Part shown: piece by piece, positions 26,342-34,511 of the stretch
How positions within the stretch are numbered: position 1 is the first letter of the stretch
Layout: each line of letters begins with the position of its first letter
Assembly (NCBI GenBank): GCA_044352985.1
Contig: JBILCU010000001.1
Location: 1 to 64,000, forward strand
Direction of reading: 5' to 3'
Origin: JADJDM01 sp044352985
GTDB lineage: Bacteria; Bacteroidota; Bacteroidia; B-17B0; Aurantibacillaceae
Length of the DNA: 64,000 nt
The notes under the pieces: model-generated
Told to the model about the DNA's origin: nothing
The model's input: only the letters and a program-made list of their open reading frames with translations
Database searches by the model: none
Program-made: the position numbers and the translations under genes

Positions 26342-27325
26342 TTAATTATATATGCCCAGAGTTATTTTGCTTTTTTCGGGTAAAGTTTCATGATGCGAAA
26401 AACATACTGTATTCCTAGAATTTAATCGGACCTGTATATCATATCTATATCCTGAAAAATAAATTCCCTCTACTACACCTGATAGTTGAGGGAATTTTTT
26501 GTTTTTTTCTTCAGTTAGAAATAATTGTTCTGGTCTTATGAGACATTTATCCTTTATCGTGTGCAAACTTTTCGAAGTAGTAAATAATTTTTTTTCCAAC
26601 AAATAGGCTGTACCAAATAATCTGGCAATAGCTGCTGATTCTGGTTTTTTATAAATCAACTCAGGGTTTCCACAAGCAACGATTTTACCATCTTCAATAA
26701 CCATTAACTGATGAGCATATCTAATTGCCTCTTGCGGATGATGAGTAATATAAATACATGAACTATTATGTTGCTTTAAATTTTTCCTTATAAATTCAAA
26801 CAAACGATCTCTTCTATTAAAGTCAAGATTACTGAAAGGTTCATCTAAGAGCAATAGTTTCGGAAATTCAGTTATTGCCCTAGCAATACATAAACGTTGC
26901 CTTTGACCGCTTGATAAAAGATTTGCTTTTTTCTGGGCATGTTTTTTTAAATCAACTGCCACCAAAACTTCATCTGTTCTTGAACTTTTATATTCATTAG
27001 TATATCCGTAAAGTTGATCTTTAATGTTTTCCTCAACAGTACAATTTTCAAGCAACACACTTTCTTGGCTGACTAATTTAAAAAGTGGGTACCCAGGAAT
27101 TAAATTAAACAAAGGACCTAAAACTTTTTCATTGTTAAAAGTGATCTCTCCTTTTTGCAAATCTACTAACCCATATATACACTTTAATAATGTCGATTTT
27201 CCGCATCCACTTTTACCTAAAATCGTTAACATGTTTTGCTCAGGTAATTCAAACGAAATGTTTTTTAACCCATTAAAAGCTGATGGATTGAAATAATTGA
27301 AACTTATGTTTTTAACTGAAAGAAT
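26342..27325 (-). CDS. ABC transporter ATP-binding protein, FbpC/PotA-like, with a probable ATT start
   Basis: Importer-type ABC ATPase: Walker A GKSGCGKST, Q-loop VSQESVLLEN, signature LSSGQRQRLCIARA (second Gly replaced by Ser), Walker B LLLLDEPFSNLD, switch His ITHHPQEA. A C-terminal TOBE-like part (CLIRPEQLFLTEE...) is typical of Fe3+/spermidine/sugar ATPases. The first ATG (27232) would start inside strand beta-3, deleting the A-loop. The frame stays open upstream and reads LSVKNISFNYF...GLKNISFELPEQN, the normal N-terminus with its adenine-stacking Tyr, but holds no ATG, GTG or TTG before the stop at 27350-27352. The codon where homologues start is ATT (27325-27323), giving 327 residues. 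No permease or binding protein is adjacent, so the substrate is unknown. Confidence 0.7.
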   Translation of the reverse strand: MLSVKNISFNYFNPSAFNGLKNISFELPEQNMLTILGKSGCGKSTLLKCIYGLVDLQKGEITFNNEKVLGPLFNLIPGYPLFKLVSQESVLLENCTVEENIKDQLYGYTNEYKSSRTDEVLVAVDLKKHAQKKANLLSSGQRQRLCIARAITEFPKLLLLDEPFSNLDFNRRDRLFEFIRKNLKQHNSSCIYITHHPQEAIRYAHQLMVIEDGKIVACGNPELIYKKPESAAIARLFGTAYLLEKKLFTTSKSLHTIKDKCLIRPEQLFLTEEKNKKFPQLSGVVEGIYFSGYRYDIQVRLNSRNTVCFSHHETLPEKSKITLGIYN

Positions 27326-27513
27326 AAAATTTATTTTTTTACTAAATTCTTAAAAACAATGGTATTGTTTATAGAATTAACAGGTTTTATTAAACATTAT
27401 TTCTGTTAAGAACTTTAACAAAAAACAAAAAACATAATTTGTGTTTTTAGAATGTGGCTTCAAGTAAAATTATATTGTTTTATTCGTATTTTTATTGCCC
27501 ATAAATTAAAAGT

Positions 27514-28113
27514 ATGATTTTACCAATTGTTGTTTACGGTGATCCTGTTTTACGAAAAAAATGTGATTCTATTGATAAAAAATATCCAAATCTGGATAAG
27601 CTAATTGCAGACATGTTTGAAACCATGTACAACGCAGGAGGGGTTGGTTTGGCTGCACCTCAAATTGGAAAAGCGATTCGTTTATTTATTGTAGATACCG
27701 AACCCTTTGCAAGTAATGAAGACGATGAAGATGATGAAGAATTTACAAAAGAAGAACGAAAACAATTAAAGGAATTTAAACAGGTTTTTATAAATGCTGA
27801 AATTATAGAAGAGAATGGCGAAGATTGGAAATTTAACGAAGGATGTTTAAGTATTCCAAGAATAAGAGAAGATGTGTCAAGAACTTCTTTTGTTACAGTA
27901 AAATATCTCGATGAACAATTTAAACAACACACTGAGACATTTGATGGATTAATTGCTCGCGTAATTCAGCACGAATACGACCACATTGAAGGAAAATTAT
28001 TCACGGATAGAATTAGCCCATTAAGAAGGAAATTACTTAGCGGCAAATTAAATGACATCAGTAAAGGAAAAATCAGAGCAGATTACAAGACAAAAGTATA
28101 TGTTGCTAAATAA
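27514..28113 (+). CDS. def: Peptide deformylase
   Basis: 199 residues. It removes the formyl group from nascent protein N-termini. All three motifs are intact: GVGLAAPQIG (44-52), EGCLSIP with Cys111, and QHEYDH with His153, Glu154 and His157. A very acidic insert (NEDDEDDEEFTKEE, about 69-80) after the first motif makes it longer than the 170 or so residues of E. coli Def; such inserts occur in Bacteroidota enzymes. ATG start at 27514. The downstream lipoprotein gene starts inside its last codons (14-base overlap), so the two are coupled. Confidence 0.95.
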   Translation: MILPIVVYGDPVLRKKCDSIDKKYPNLDKLIADMFETMYNAGGVGLAAPQIGKAIRLFIVDTEPFASNEDDEDDEEFTKEERKQLKEFKQVFINAEIIEENGEDWKFNEGCLSIPRIREDVSRTSFVTVKYLDEQFKQHTETFDGLIARVIQHEYDHIEGKLFTDRISPLRRKLLSGKLNDISKGKIRADYKTKVYVAK

Positions 28114-28678
28114 ATTTTATTCTCCAATACTAATTTTTGTAGCATTGTTTTTTCATTTGTATGCTTGTACAAATTCTACTGAAGATAAATTGCTTACTCA
28201 AAATAAGGATTCTGTAAAAGTAGATCGATCTAAACCTGGCTTGCTCAAACAAATAAAACAACTGGAGGATTCACTATATGCTTCAGAAAAATTAGATATC
28301 AGTAAAGGAAACAGAGCTATTGCCTTATATCAGGAATTTCACAAATATTATTGGCAAGATACTATATGCGTTGATTTTCTATTTAAAGCCGCTGAAATAG
28401 CCGATAATATGGGATTTCCGCAAAAAGCTGTTGAATTATACCAAGAGTGTTTTGATTATTATCCAAATTCATCATTGGCACCCTACTGCTTGTTTAGAGT
28501 TGGAAATATTTATCAGTTTACTATTAATGATTACATCAATGCCAAATTAGCTTACAATGATTGCATCAAGTTTTTCCCAAATTCAAAAGTTGCTGAAGAT
28601 GCTAAACAACTCTTAAATATGTCAGGTAAAAATGATCTTGACATTATTCGTGAATTTGAAAAGAAGAACGGTAAATAG
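28100..28678 (+). CDS. TPR-containing lipoprotein
   Basis: 192 residues from the ATG at 28100. This start gives a clean lipoprotein signal (MLLNKFYSPILIFVALFFHLYAC, Cys23); the open frame continues upstream inside def but would spoil the signal. The mature part has two or three TPR helical pairs (SKGNRAIALYQEFHKYY, PQKAVELYQECFDYYPNS, YINAKLAYNDCIKFFPNS), similar to BamD/YbgF-type outer-membrane assembly lipoproteins but too short for BamD. Function not known. It overlaps def by 14 bases, indicating a shared message. Confidence 0.82.
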   Translation: MLLNKFYSPILIFVALFFHLYACTNSTEDKLLTQNKDSVKVDRSKPGLLKQIKQLEDSLYASEKLDISKGNRAIALYQEFHKYYWQDTICVDFLFKAAEIADNMGFPQKAVELYQECFDYYPNSSLAPYCLFRVGNIYQFTINDYINAKLAYNDCIKFFPNSKVAEDAKQLLNMSGKNDLDIIREFEKKNGK

Positions 28679-28807
28679 TTTTGCTTAATTGAACTATTTA
28701 ATTCTAAATTCAAATTAGAATTGATATAAAGCTCTAATATTTTCTTGTAAATTTCAAGAGCTAAATTATTATATTAAATTTAGCAATTACACAAACAACT
28801 CGCATAT

Positions 28808-30037
28808 ATGAATTATAAATTTAAACTAGTTTATCTAGGTTTAATATCAATTCCTTTTTTACTAAAAGGCCAAGGTTTTCAAGTAAACTTGCAGGGCCAA
28901 AAACAACAGGGAATGGGTGGTGCAGGAACTGCTTTGATGCAAGATGCTTCAACGTTATTTTTTAATCCGGGAGGCTCCTGTTTTGTAAATGAGAAGTCGA
29001 TTAATTTGGGAGTTACTCCAACAATAGCAAGAGGCGCTTTTAGTGAAGTAAATACTAAAAAAGTATTTCGAACCAATTCTCCAATTAGTACGCCCTTTTC
29101 TGCTTATGCATTATTTGAACTAAAAGACAGCTCAGACTTAAAATTTGGATTAGCTGTTTACACCCCTTTTGGAAGCACCGTTCAATGGGAAGATAGCTGG
29201 ATAGGACGATTTGCTTTAACCCGATTAGAATTAAGAGCTATTTTTATACAACCCACCATCAGCTATAAATTAACAAAACAACTAGGAATCGGTGGGGGCT
29301 TTGTGATTTCAAATGGAAGAGTAAATCTTCAAAAAGATATTCCATTAAATGATGTAAACGGAAATTATGGGCATGCTGAATTAAGCGGAAAAGCAAGCGG
29401 AGTTGGCTTTAATGCAGGCATTTTTTTTCAGGCGATTGAAAAGCTAAGTATTGGACTAACCTATCGATCGAAAGTTAAAATGAGAGTAGTAGACGGAGAC
29501 GCAACTTTTACAGTGCCAGAATCGGTGTCAATAAATTTTCCTGATGGAAAATTTACATCAGAATTACCATTACCTAATGTAACAACTTTAGGTTTTGCAT
29601 ACAAAAGCAATAATAAGCTTAACCTTGCTTTAGACATTAATTATGTTGGTTGGAAAGCATATGATACACTTGCTTTTGACTATGAAAACAATACCGAAAA
29701 ATTGTTTGACACCAAATCAGCAAGAATGTACAAAAACACATTCGCATTCAGGGGCGGTGCTCAATATAAATTTACACAACAAGTAATCGCTCGTTTAGGT
29801 TTAGCATATGGAATATCTCCTGTGCAAAATGGTTATGTAACACCTGAAACGCCTGATGCAAATAGAATTAATTATACAGCCGGAATTGGATATCAATTAG
29901 GAAAGCATTTTAAAATTGACGCCTCATTTTTATTTACTCATCTTAAACGAACTGATACTAACATCGAAACTAATTTGAGAGGAACGTTTAAAACAAATGT
30001 TTGCGCCCCTGGAATTGCAATTTCATATACATTTTAA
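28808..30037 (+). CDS. FadL/OmpP1/TodX-family outer-membrane transport protein
   Basis: 409 residues. The signal peptide ends LLKGQG, followed by the FadL hatch motif (QKQQGMGGAGTALMQDASTLFFNPGG) and a 14-strand barrel ending with the aromatic strand ICISYTF-like terminus (APGIAISYTF). FadL-type channels let long-chain fatty acids and other hydrophobic compounds cross the outer membrane by lateral diffusion. It sits nine bases upstream of an SGNH-hydrolase-like lipoprotein, a pairing I recall as common in Bacteroidota, suggesting the two act on the same lipid at the surface. Substrate not determined. Confidence 0.9.
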   Translation: MNYKFKLVYLGLISIPFLLKGQGFQVNLQGQKQQGMGGAGTALMQDASTLFFNPGGSCFVNEKSINLGVTPTIARGAFSEVNTKKVFRTNSPISTPFSAYALFELKDSSDLKFGLAVYTPFGSTVQWEDSWIGRFALTRLELRAIFIQPTISYKLTKQLGIGGGFVISNGRVNLQKDIPLNDVNGNYGHAELSGKASGVGFNAGIFFQAIEKLSIGLTYRSKVKMRVVDGDATFTVPESVSINFPDGKFTSELPLPNVTTLGFAYKSNNKLNLALDINYVGWKAYDTLAFDYENNTEKLFDTKSARMYKNTFAFRGGAQYKFTQQVIARLGLAYGISPVQNGYVTPETPDANRINYTAGIGYQLGKHFKIDASFLFTHLKRTDTNIETNLRGTFKTNVCAPGIAISYTF

Positions 30038-30046
30038 CTAAATTAA

Positions 30047-31363
30047 ATGAAACATTTTACTTCTTTTTACCATTTGATTATAGCAATAACTCTTGTTGCT
30101 TGTAATCCCAAATTTATTGAGCCTGATGCCGAAAAAGGAAATATAGATGCGTCAAACTATGTAGCTATTGGAAGCTCTATGACTGCGGGATACGCAGATG
30201 GCGCATTGTATGATGAAGCTCAAAAAAACTCATACACAAATTTATTAGCAGAACAACTAAAATTAATTGGCGGTGGGGAATTTAAAATTCCTTACCTACA
30301 AAGTTCAACCGGAGTAGGAAATGCAAACAACGCTCGTTCCATTTTAGGAAACAGAACAGATTGTCAGGGTATTGTTTCACTAGGTCCGGTAAAAATAGCG
30401 CCTCAAGGTGATGTTTCAGCCTTAGCTACCAACATCTACAACACAGTAGGCCCGTTTAACAATATAGCTGTTCCTGATTTAAAAGTAATTGAAATGGATG
30501 TAAACGGACTTTCAAATCCATTTTATCAACGCATATGCTCAAGTACTTCTTCATCTATTTTAACTGATGGTATTGCAAAAAACCCAACATTCTTTTCTAT
30601 TGAATTAGGCTTATATGATGTTTTAAAATATGCGTTAAAAGGGGCTACTTCAGATAATATTACCCCTGTTACAGGCACAACCGGTATTGGATTTGAAAGC
30701 AGCTTGAATAACATAGTTGATAAACTTTCAGCAAACGGTGCTAAGGGAGTTATTGCATCAATACCAAGTATAAAATCTATGGCGTACTTTAATACCATAG
30801 CGTGGAACGCGTTAAAAATTGACTCAATAACTGCATCAAACTTAAATTTATATTACGGTGCATTAAGTGCATCATTTAGTTTTTCAATCGGAAATAATGG
30901 TTTCATAATTCAGGATGCGAGTCAGTTTTTAGGATTCAGGCAGGCCAAAGAAGGAGAATTAATTTTATTGAATGTTCCGCTTGACTCCGTGAAATGTCAT
31001 AAATGGGGCTCACTAATTCCAATTCCTGACAGGTATGTATTAACGGAGCAAGAAATTAACAACATTGAAACAGCTATTAACGACTACAATACAATCATTA
31101 AAAATAGTGCTGAAACAAAAGGGCTTGCATTTGTAGATGTACACTCATTTTTAAATAAAATTAAAACTGGTTATGTTTACAATGGAGTTACCGTAAATGC
31201 AAGTTTTGTATCAGGTGGAATATTTTCACTAGATGGATTGAATCTTACACCTAGAGGTAATGCTTTATTGGCAAATGAATTTATTAAAAGTATCAACAGC
31301 AAATATCAATCAACTATTCCTCTTTTAGATGCTATGAAATATCCGGCTGTTATTTTTCCATAA
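30047..31363 (+). CDS. SGNH/GDSL-hydrolase-like lipoprotein, two catalytic positions replaced
   Basis: 438 residues. Lipobox LVAC gives Cys19. Block I reads YVAIGSSMTAGYADG, keeping the nucleophile position Ser44. Block III, normally G-x-N-D, reads ELGLYDVLKYALKG, with Tyr190 where Asn is expected and Asp191 kept. Block V, normally D-x-x-H in SLDGVHPTPRG, reads SLDGLNLTPRGNALLANEF, with Asp396 kept but Asn399 in place of the catalytic His. The overall family resemblance to Bacteroidota SGNH lipoproteins is strong, but the enzyme may be inactive or use other residues. It follows the FadL-like gene by nine bases, so a surface lipid-binding or lipid-processing partner is a fair inference. Confidence 0.85.
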   Translation: MKHFTSFYHLIIAITLVACNPKFIEPDAEKGNIDASNYVAIGSSMTAGYADGALYDEAQKNSYTNLLAEQLKLIGGGEFKIPYLQSSTGVGNANNARSILGNRTDCQGIVSLGPVKIAPQGDVSALATNIYNTVGPFNNIAVPDLKVIEMDVNGLSNPFYQRICSSTSSSILTDGIAKNPTFFSIELGLYDVLKYALKGATSDNITPVTGTTGIGFESSLNNIVDKLSANGAKGVIASIPSIKSMAYFNTIAWNALKIDSITASNLNLYYGALSASFSFSIGNNGFIIQDASQFLGFRQAKEGELILLNVPLDSVKCHKWGSLIPIPDRYVLTEQEINNIETAINDYNTIIKNSAETKGLAFVDVHSFLNKIKTGYVYNGVTVNASFVSGGIFSLDGLNLTPRGNALLANEFIKSINSKYQSTIPLLDAMKYPAVIFP

Positions 31364-31438
31364 TCAATTTAATTGACTATTTTTTGAATAGAAAATATAA
31401 AATAATTTATAAATTTATAATAACCTTAACTTAACATA

Positions 31439-32749
31439 ATGAAAAAACTTTACGCATTAACGCTTTTAACATTTAGTATATTCAGTCAAATAAAAGCCCA
31501 GTCTCCTTGTGCTTCTGGAAGATATTCAACGGATGTATTTACAAATGTAACAACAACCAGTAATATAGTATTTGGATCAAACATTACTGCTGGTGGCACA
31601 AATCAATCATTAACGATGGATGTATATCAACCAACCGGAGATGTTGAAACAAATCGTCCATTAATTATTTGGGCTCATGGTGGTAGTTTTATTGGTGGCT
31701 CAAAAACAGACGGAGATATGGTATCCCTATCACAAGCATTTGCGAAAAAAGGATTCGTATGTGCATCTATCAACTATCGTCTAGGCTTAACTCCTTTTGA
31801 TTCAGTGGGCGCAGTTAAAGCAGTATTAAGAGCCGTTCAAGACATGAAGGCTTCTATTCGTTTTTTTTATAAAGACAAATTAACTACTAACACTTATAAA
31901 ATTGACACTAATAATGTTTTTATTGGCGGAAGTTCTGCAGGTGCAATTACTGCTTTACATACTGCTTATTTAGATAAATCGTGTGAGGTAAATTATTACA
32001 TCAATCCAAATGATCTAACAAACTTAGGCGGGATGGATGGATATAGCGGAAATGAGTGCTATTCCTCCAAAATTAAAGGTGTAATTAATTTATGCGGTGC
32101 ACTTGGAAGATACGGTTGGATTGAGCAAGGAGATGTGCCTTTTTGTTCAATGCACGGCACTATTGATGCTACAGTTAAATACGGAAGAGGATATGCAGCG
32201 CCACTTGGAATACAATTAATATTACTAGACGGTAGCAGAATGCTTAAAGAACAAGCAAATGCAGTTGGAGTAAGCAATTCTTTTTATACCTGGTATGGAA
32301 AAAATCATGTGCCATATGCATCATCAACTACTTATATGGATAGTACTGTAAAGTTTGTTAGGGATTTTTTAATCAGTTCAATGGGCTGTAATGAAACGCC
32401 TTTTTTTAATCCAAACTCCCCTGAAGGAATAGCGAACCTTTATGCTATGAGTCCATGCTCAACAAATGTAACCATGAATTGTTCGCCTATAGGCTTAACC
32501 AATCAAACTCAACCTGATGTATTGATAATTTATCCTAATCCGGCAAGTGAAAAATTAACACTAAGCTTAACCAAAATAAAACCAGAATCGAAAGTTGAAA
32601 TTTTTGATGTTACAGGTAAATTAATTTATTTAAGTAGTATACAAGAACGAAAAACAGAAATTAACACCAAAAATTTTGTTTCTGGCATCTATTTTTTAAA
32701 GGTTACACAAGATGATCTTTCGATTACAAGAAAGATAATTATTGAATAA
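31439..32749 (+). CDS. Alpha/beta hydrolase (esterase-like) with T9SS type A sorting domain
   Basis: 436 residues. Signal peptide to about residue 20 (...SQIKAQS). The catalytic domain is of the carboxylesterase/BD-FAE-like kind: oxyanion loop WAHGGSF (80-84), nucleophile elbow GGSSAGA (Ser166), and a late His in GKNHVPYAS. About residues 355-436 hold the T9SS type A C-terminal domain: YPNPASEKLTLSL, VEIFDVTGKLIY, SGIYFLKVTQ and a basic end (TRKIIIE). Thus a secreted, probably surface-attached, esterase. Substrate unknown. It follows the FadL/SGNH pair by 75 bases and may belong to the same lipid or ester-using locus. Confidence 0.88.
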   Translation: MKKLYALTLLTFSIFSQIKAQSPCASGRYSTDVFTNVTTTSNIVFGSNITAGGTNQSLTMDVYQPTGDVETNRPLIIWAHGGSFIGGSKTDGDMVSLSQAFAKKGFVCASINYRLGLTPFDSVGAVKAVLRAVQDMKASIRFFYKDKLTTNTYKIDTNNVFIGGSSAGAITALHTAYLDKSCEVNYYINPNDLTNLGGMDGYSGNECYSSKIKGVINLCGALGRYGWIEQGDVPFCSMHGTIDATVKYGRGYAAPLGIQLILLDGSRMLKEQANAVGVSNSFYTWYGKNHVPYASSTTYMDSTVKFVRDFLISSMGCNETPFFNPNSPEGIANLYAMSPCSTNVTMNCSPIGLTNQTQPDVLIIYPNPASEKLTLSLTKIKPESKVEIFDVTGKLIYLSSIQERKTEINTKNFVSGIYFLKVTQDDLSITRKIIIE

Positions 32750-32765
32750 AAAATCAACAATTAAT

Positions 32766-32870
32766 ATGAAAAATTTTTTCCTCTCATTGCTGATGATTGC
32801 ATCAGGTTATTTTGTTATTGCTTAAAACAATGATACCATCACTATTAAATTAATTAAGTTTTTCGGATAG
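32766..32870 (+). pseudogene. Remnant of a small secreted-protein gene with a nonsense codon
   Basis: An ATG at 32766 starts a perfect signal peptide (MKNFFLSLLMIASGYFVIA), which stops at a TAA (32823-32825). The frame continues NNDTITIKLIKFFG to TAG at 32868. Bacteroidota signal peptides are very often followed by Gln, and CAA to TAA is one transition. The simplest reading is an exported gene killed at the cleavage site and truncated downstream. It lies 16 bases after the esterase gene. A leader peptide is the alternative. Confidence 0.45.
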
Positions 32871-32918
32871 TATACCCATTTCAAATTAAATCGCTATTTA
32901 AAACCAAATTGTAATAAG

Positions 32919-33272
32919 CTAAAATTTCAATTCACTTAATGTTTTCCCCTCTTCGTTTTGCTTGAATAATGTCCAATTATCTGTAACAGTAGTTTCAATC
33001 CAAGTTTTGCCATGTTTTCTGAATACCTGAATATTTAGACCAAATTGCGATTTAAAAAGCTGTTCAAGTTCATTAACAGTCATGCTTGAGGTAATATGTA
33101 ATTCGCCAATTGATGTTATTGTTATAACTTCATTCGAATGTATAATTTCCTTATTACTATTTCCACCAAATGTATTATGAGCTTTTTTAAAAAATTCGAT
33201 TTTTAAATATGGAAATAAACCGGTGAAGTCTTGCTGAATTTGATTGATGGTTTTATGTTGATCGATTGTCAT
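32919..33272 (-). CDS. Conserved hypothetical protein in a DoxX/Usp operon
   Basis: 117 residues, no signal peptide or membrane helix. It reads as mixed alpha/beta: an N-terminal helix (HKTINQIQQDFTGLFPYLKIEF), then ITSSMTVNELEQLFKSQFGLNIQVFRKHGKTWIETTVTDNWTLFKQNEEG. The WIETTVTDNWTL segment looks like a conserved core. I do not recognise the family well enough to give a function. It is the last gene of the DoxX, universal-stress, unknown operon, ten bases after the stress-protein gene, so a redox or stress role is possible. Confidence 0.7.
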   Translation of the reverse strand: MTIDQHKTINQIQQDFTGLFPYLKIEFFKKAHNTFGGNSNKEIIHSNEVITITSIGELHITSSMTVNELEQLFKSQFGLNIQVFRKHGKTWIETTVTDNWTLFKQNEEGKTLSELKF

Positions 33273-33282
33273 AAATTAATAT

Positions 33283-34092
33283 TTAGTCGTGTACTGACAT
33301 TACAGGTATTTTAGATTGAAAAGCAATTTCTTTAGTATTTGACTCCACAAAAAAATGATATAAAAAATTATGCTGATGACTAATTAAAACTGTTAAATCT
33401 TTAGGATGTTTTTTTAGATAATTACTAATTCCTGTTTTAAATTCTTTTGAATTAACTAATTCTATTGGTAAATCCTTGTTTTTACTTTTTTCTATAATGA
33501 GTTCATATTCCGTTCTAACATGAATATAATTGACTGAACACTTAAACAATTCAGCAAACTTTTTAACCTGTTTTATTTCTTTTGCATGCTGCTTGTGATG
33601 ATTATCAATTGATAAAACAATATGCTCTAATTTATGATTTTTATATTTTTCAGGAACAATAATTACCGGGCAATCAATTTTTGCAGCTATATCAACTCCG
33701 GTTGTTCCATAAATAAATTTTGAGATTTTTGATTTGGTTTCTAAACCTAATACAACATATTGAATTTTTTTCTTACTGACTAAATCTTGAACCTCAGCTT
33801 TAAACGAATTAAATGTAGTAAACACATGAATAATTAATAGCGGATGTTGTTCTGCAATTTTTTTTCTGTAATGTTCCAATCTTTCTGTATAATTCTGTTT
33901 TAACGAAGCATACTCTATAAAATATGCTCCCGAATTAGCATGAACAACGGGGGTATCAAACACATGAAATAATGTAATTTCAAAACCACTCCGTTCAGCC
34001 AATAATACGGCATAATTCAATGCATTTTCGGATGATTTGGTAAAGTCAATCCCTACCAATATATTTCCTTTATTTTTTACAGCCATAACCAA
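33283..34092 (-). CDS. Universal stress protein with two Usp domains
   Basis: 269 residues. The first UspA domain (ILVGIDFTKSSENALNYA... to VIIVPEKYK, about 10-145) has the GTTGVDIAAKIDCPVIIVP segment akin to the ATP-binding G-2X-G-9X-G(S/T) loop. The second (HIVLSIDNHHKQHAKEI... to KIPVMSVHD) has lost most of that loop (FFVESNTKEIAFQSKIPV), a common asymmetry in tandem Usp proteins. The start at 34092 reads MVMAVKNKG; the second ATG (34086) is equally possible. The gene overlaps DoxX by 16 bases and is followed by the unknown gene after ten bases. Confidence 0.88.
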   Translation of the reverse strand: MVMAVKNKGNILVGIDFTKSSENALNYAVLLAERSGFEITLFHVFDTPVVHANSGAYFIEYASLKQNYTERLEHYRKKIAEQHPLLIIHVFTTFNSFKAEVQDLVSKKKIQYVVLGLETKSKISKFIYGTTGVDIAAKIDCPVIIVPEKYKNHKLEHIVLSIDNHHKQHAKEIKQVKKFAELFKCSVNYIHVRTEYELIIEKSKNKDLPIELVNSKEFKTGISNYLKKHPKDLTVLISHQHNFLYHFFVESNTKEIAFQSKIPVMSVHD

Positions 34093-34511
34093 TTAAATTG
34101 ATATTGAAATAAATTACTTAAACTAAAAAACTCCCATTCCGTAGGCATAACCAATAAAAGCCCAACTAAAACTAATCGAGGAAAAACATGTTTCAAATCC
34201 CACATGGCTTCCAATGTTGAAAATGCTAATGCAACCATAATTAAATCTAAACCTAAAAGAGTAAGAACTATCGGTTTAAACAATCCTATTATTAGTAAAA
34301 TCCCACCAAAAAACTCAACAATTGAAGAATAGTAAGAACTTATAATTACAAGTGGTTTTGGAATATGTTTCTTTTCAGCTTCATCATCAAAAGTATCTAC
34401 AACTTGTTTTAATTTTAAATTAAATAACTTATCATAGCCCTGAAACAAAAAAACAGTTCCCGCGAAAACTCTTATTAAAAATTCAAAAACATGTAATTGA
34501 TAATCCTGCAT
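34077..34511 (-). CDS. DoxX-family membrane protein
   Basis: 144 residues, four membrane helices, DoxX/DoxD-like family. The opening FLIRVFAGTVFLFQGYDKLFNLK is the family's first-helix motif, and FFGGILLIIGLFKPIVLTLLGL forms the second and third helices. DoxX proteins are small membrane proteins tied to redox homeostasis in some bacteria; the biochemical role here is unknown. First gene of a three-gene unit with a Usp protein and a hypothetical protein. A near-match to the -7 consensus (TACTTTCG on the minus strand, 34531-34538) lies upstream. Confidence 0.85.
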   Translation of the reverse strand: MQDYQLHVFEFLIRVFAGTVFLFQGYDKLFNLKLKQVVDTFDDEAEKKHIPKPLVIISSYYSSIVEFFGGILLIIGLFKPIVLTLLGLDLIMVALAFSTLEAMWDLKHVFPRLVLVGLLLVMPTEWEFFSLSNLFQYQFNWLWL

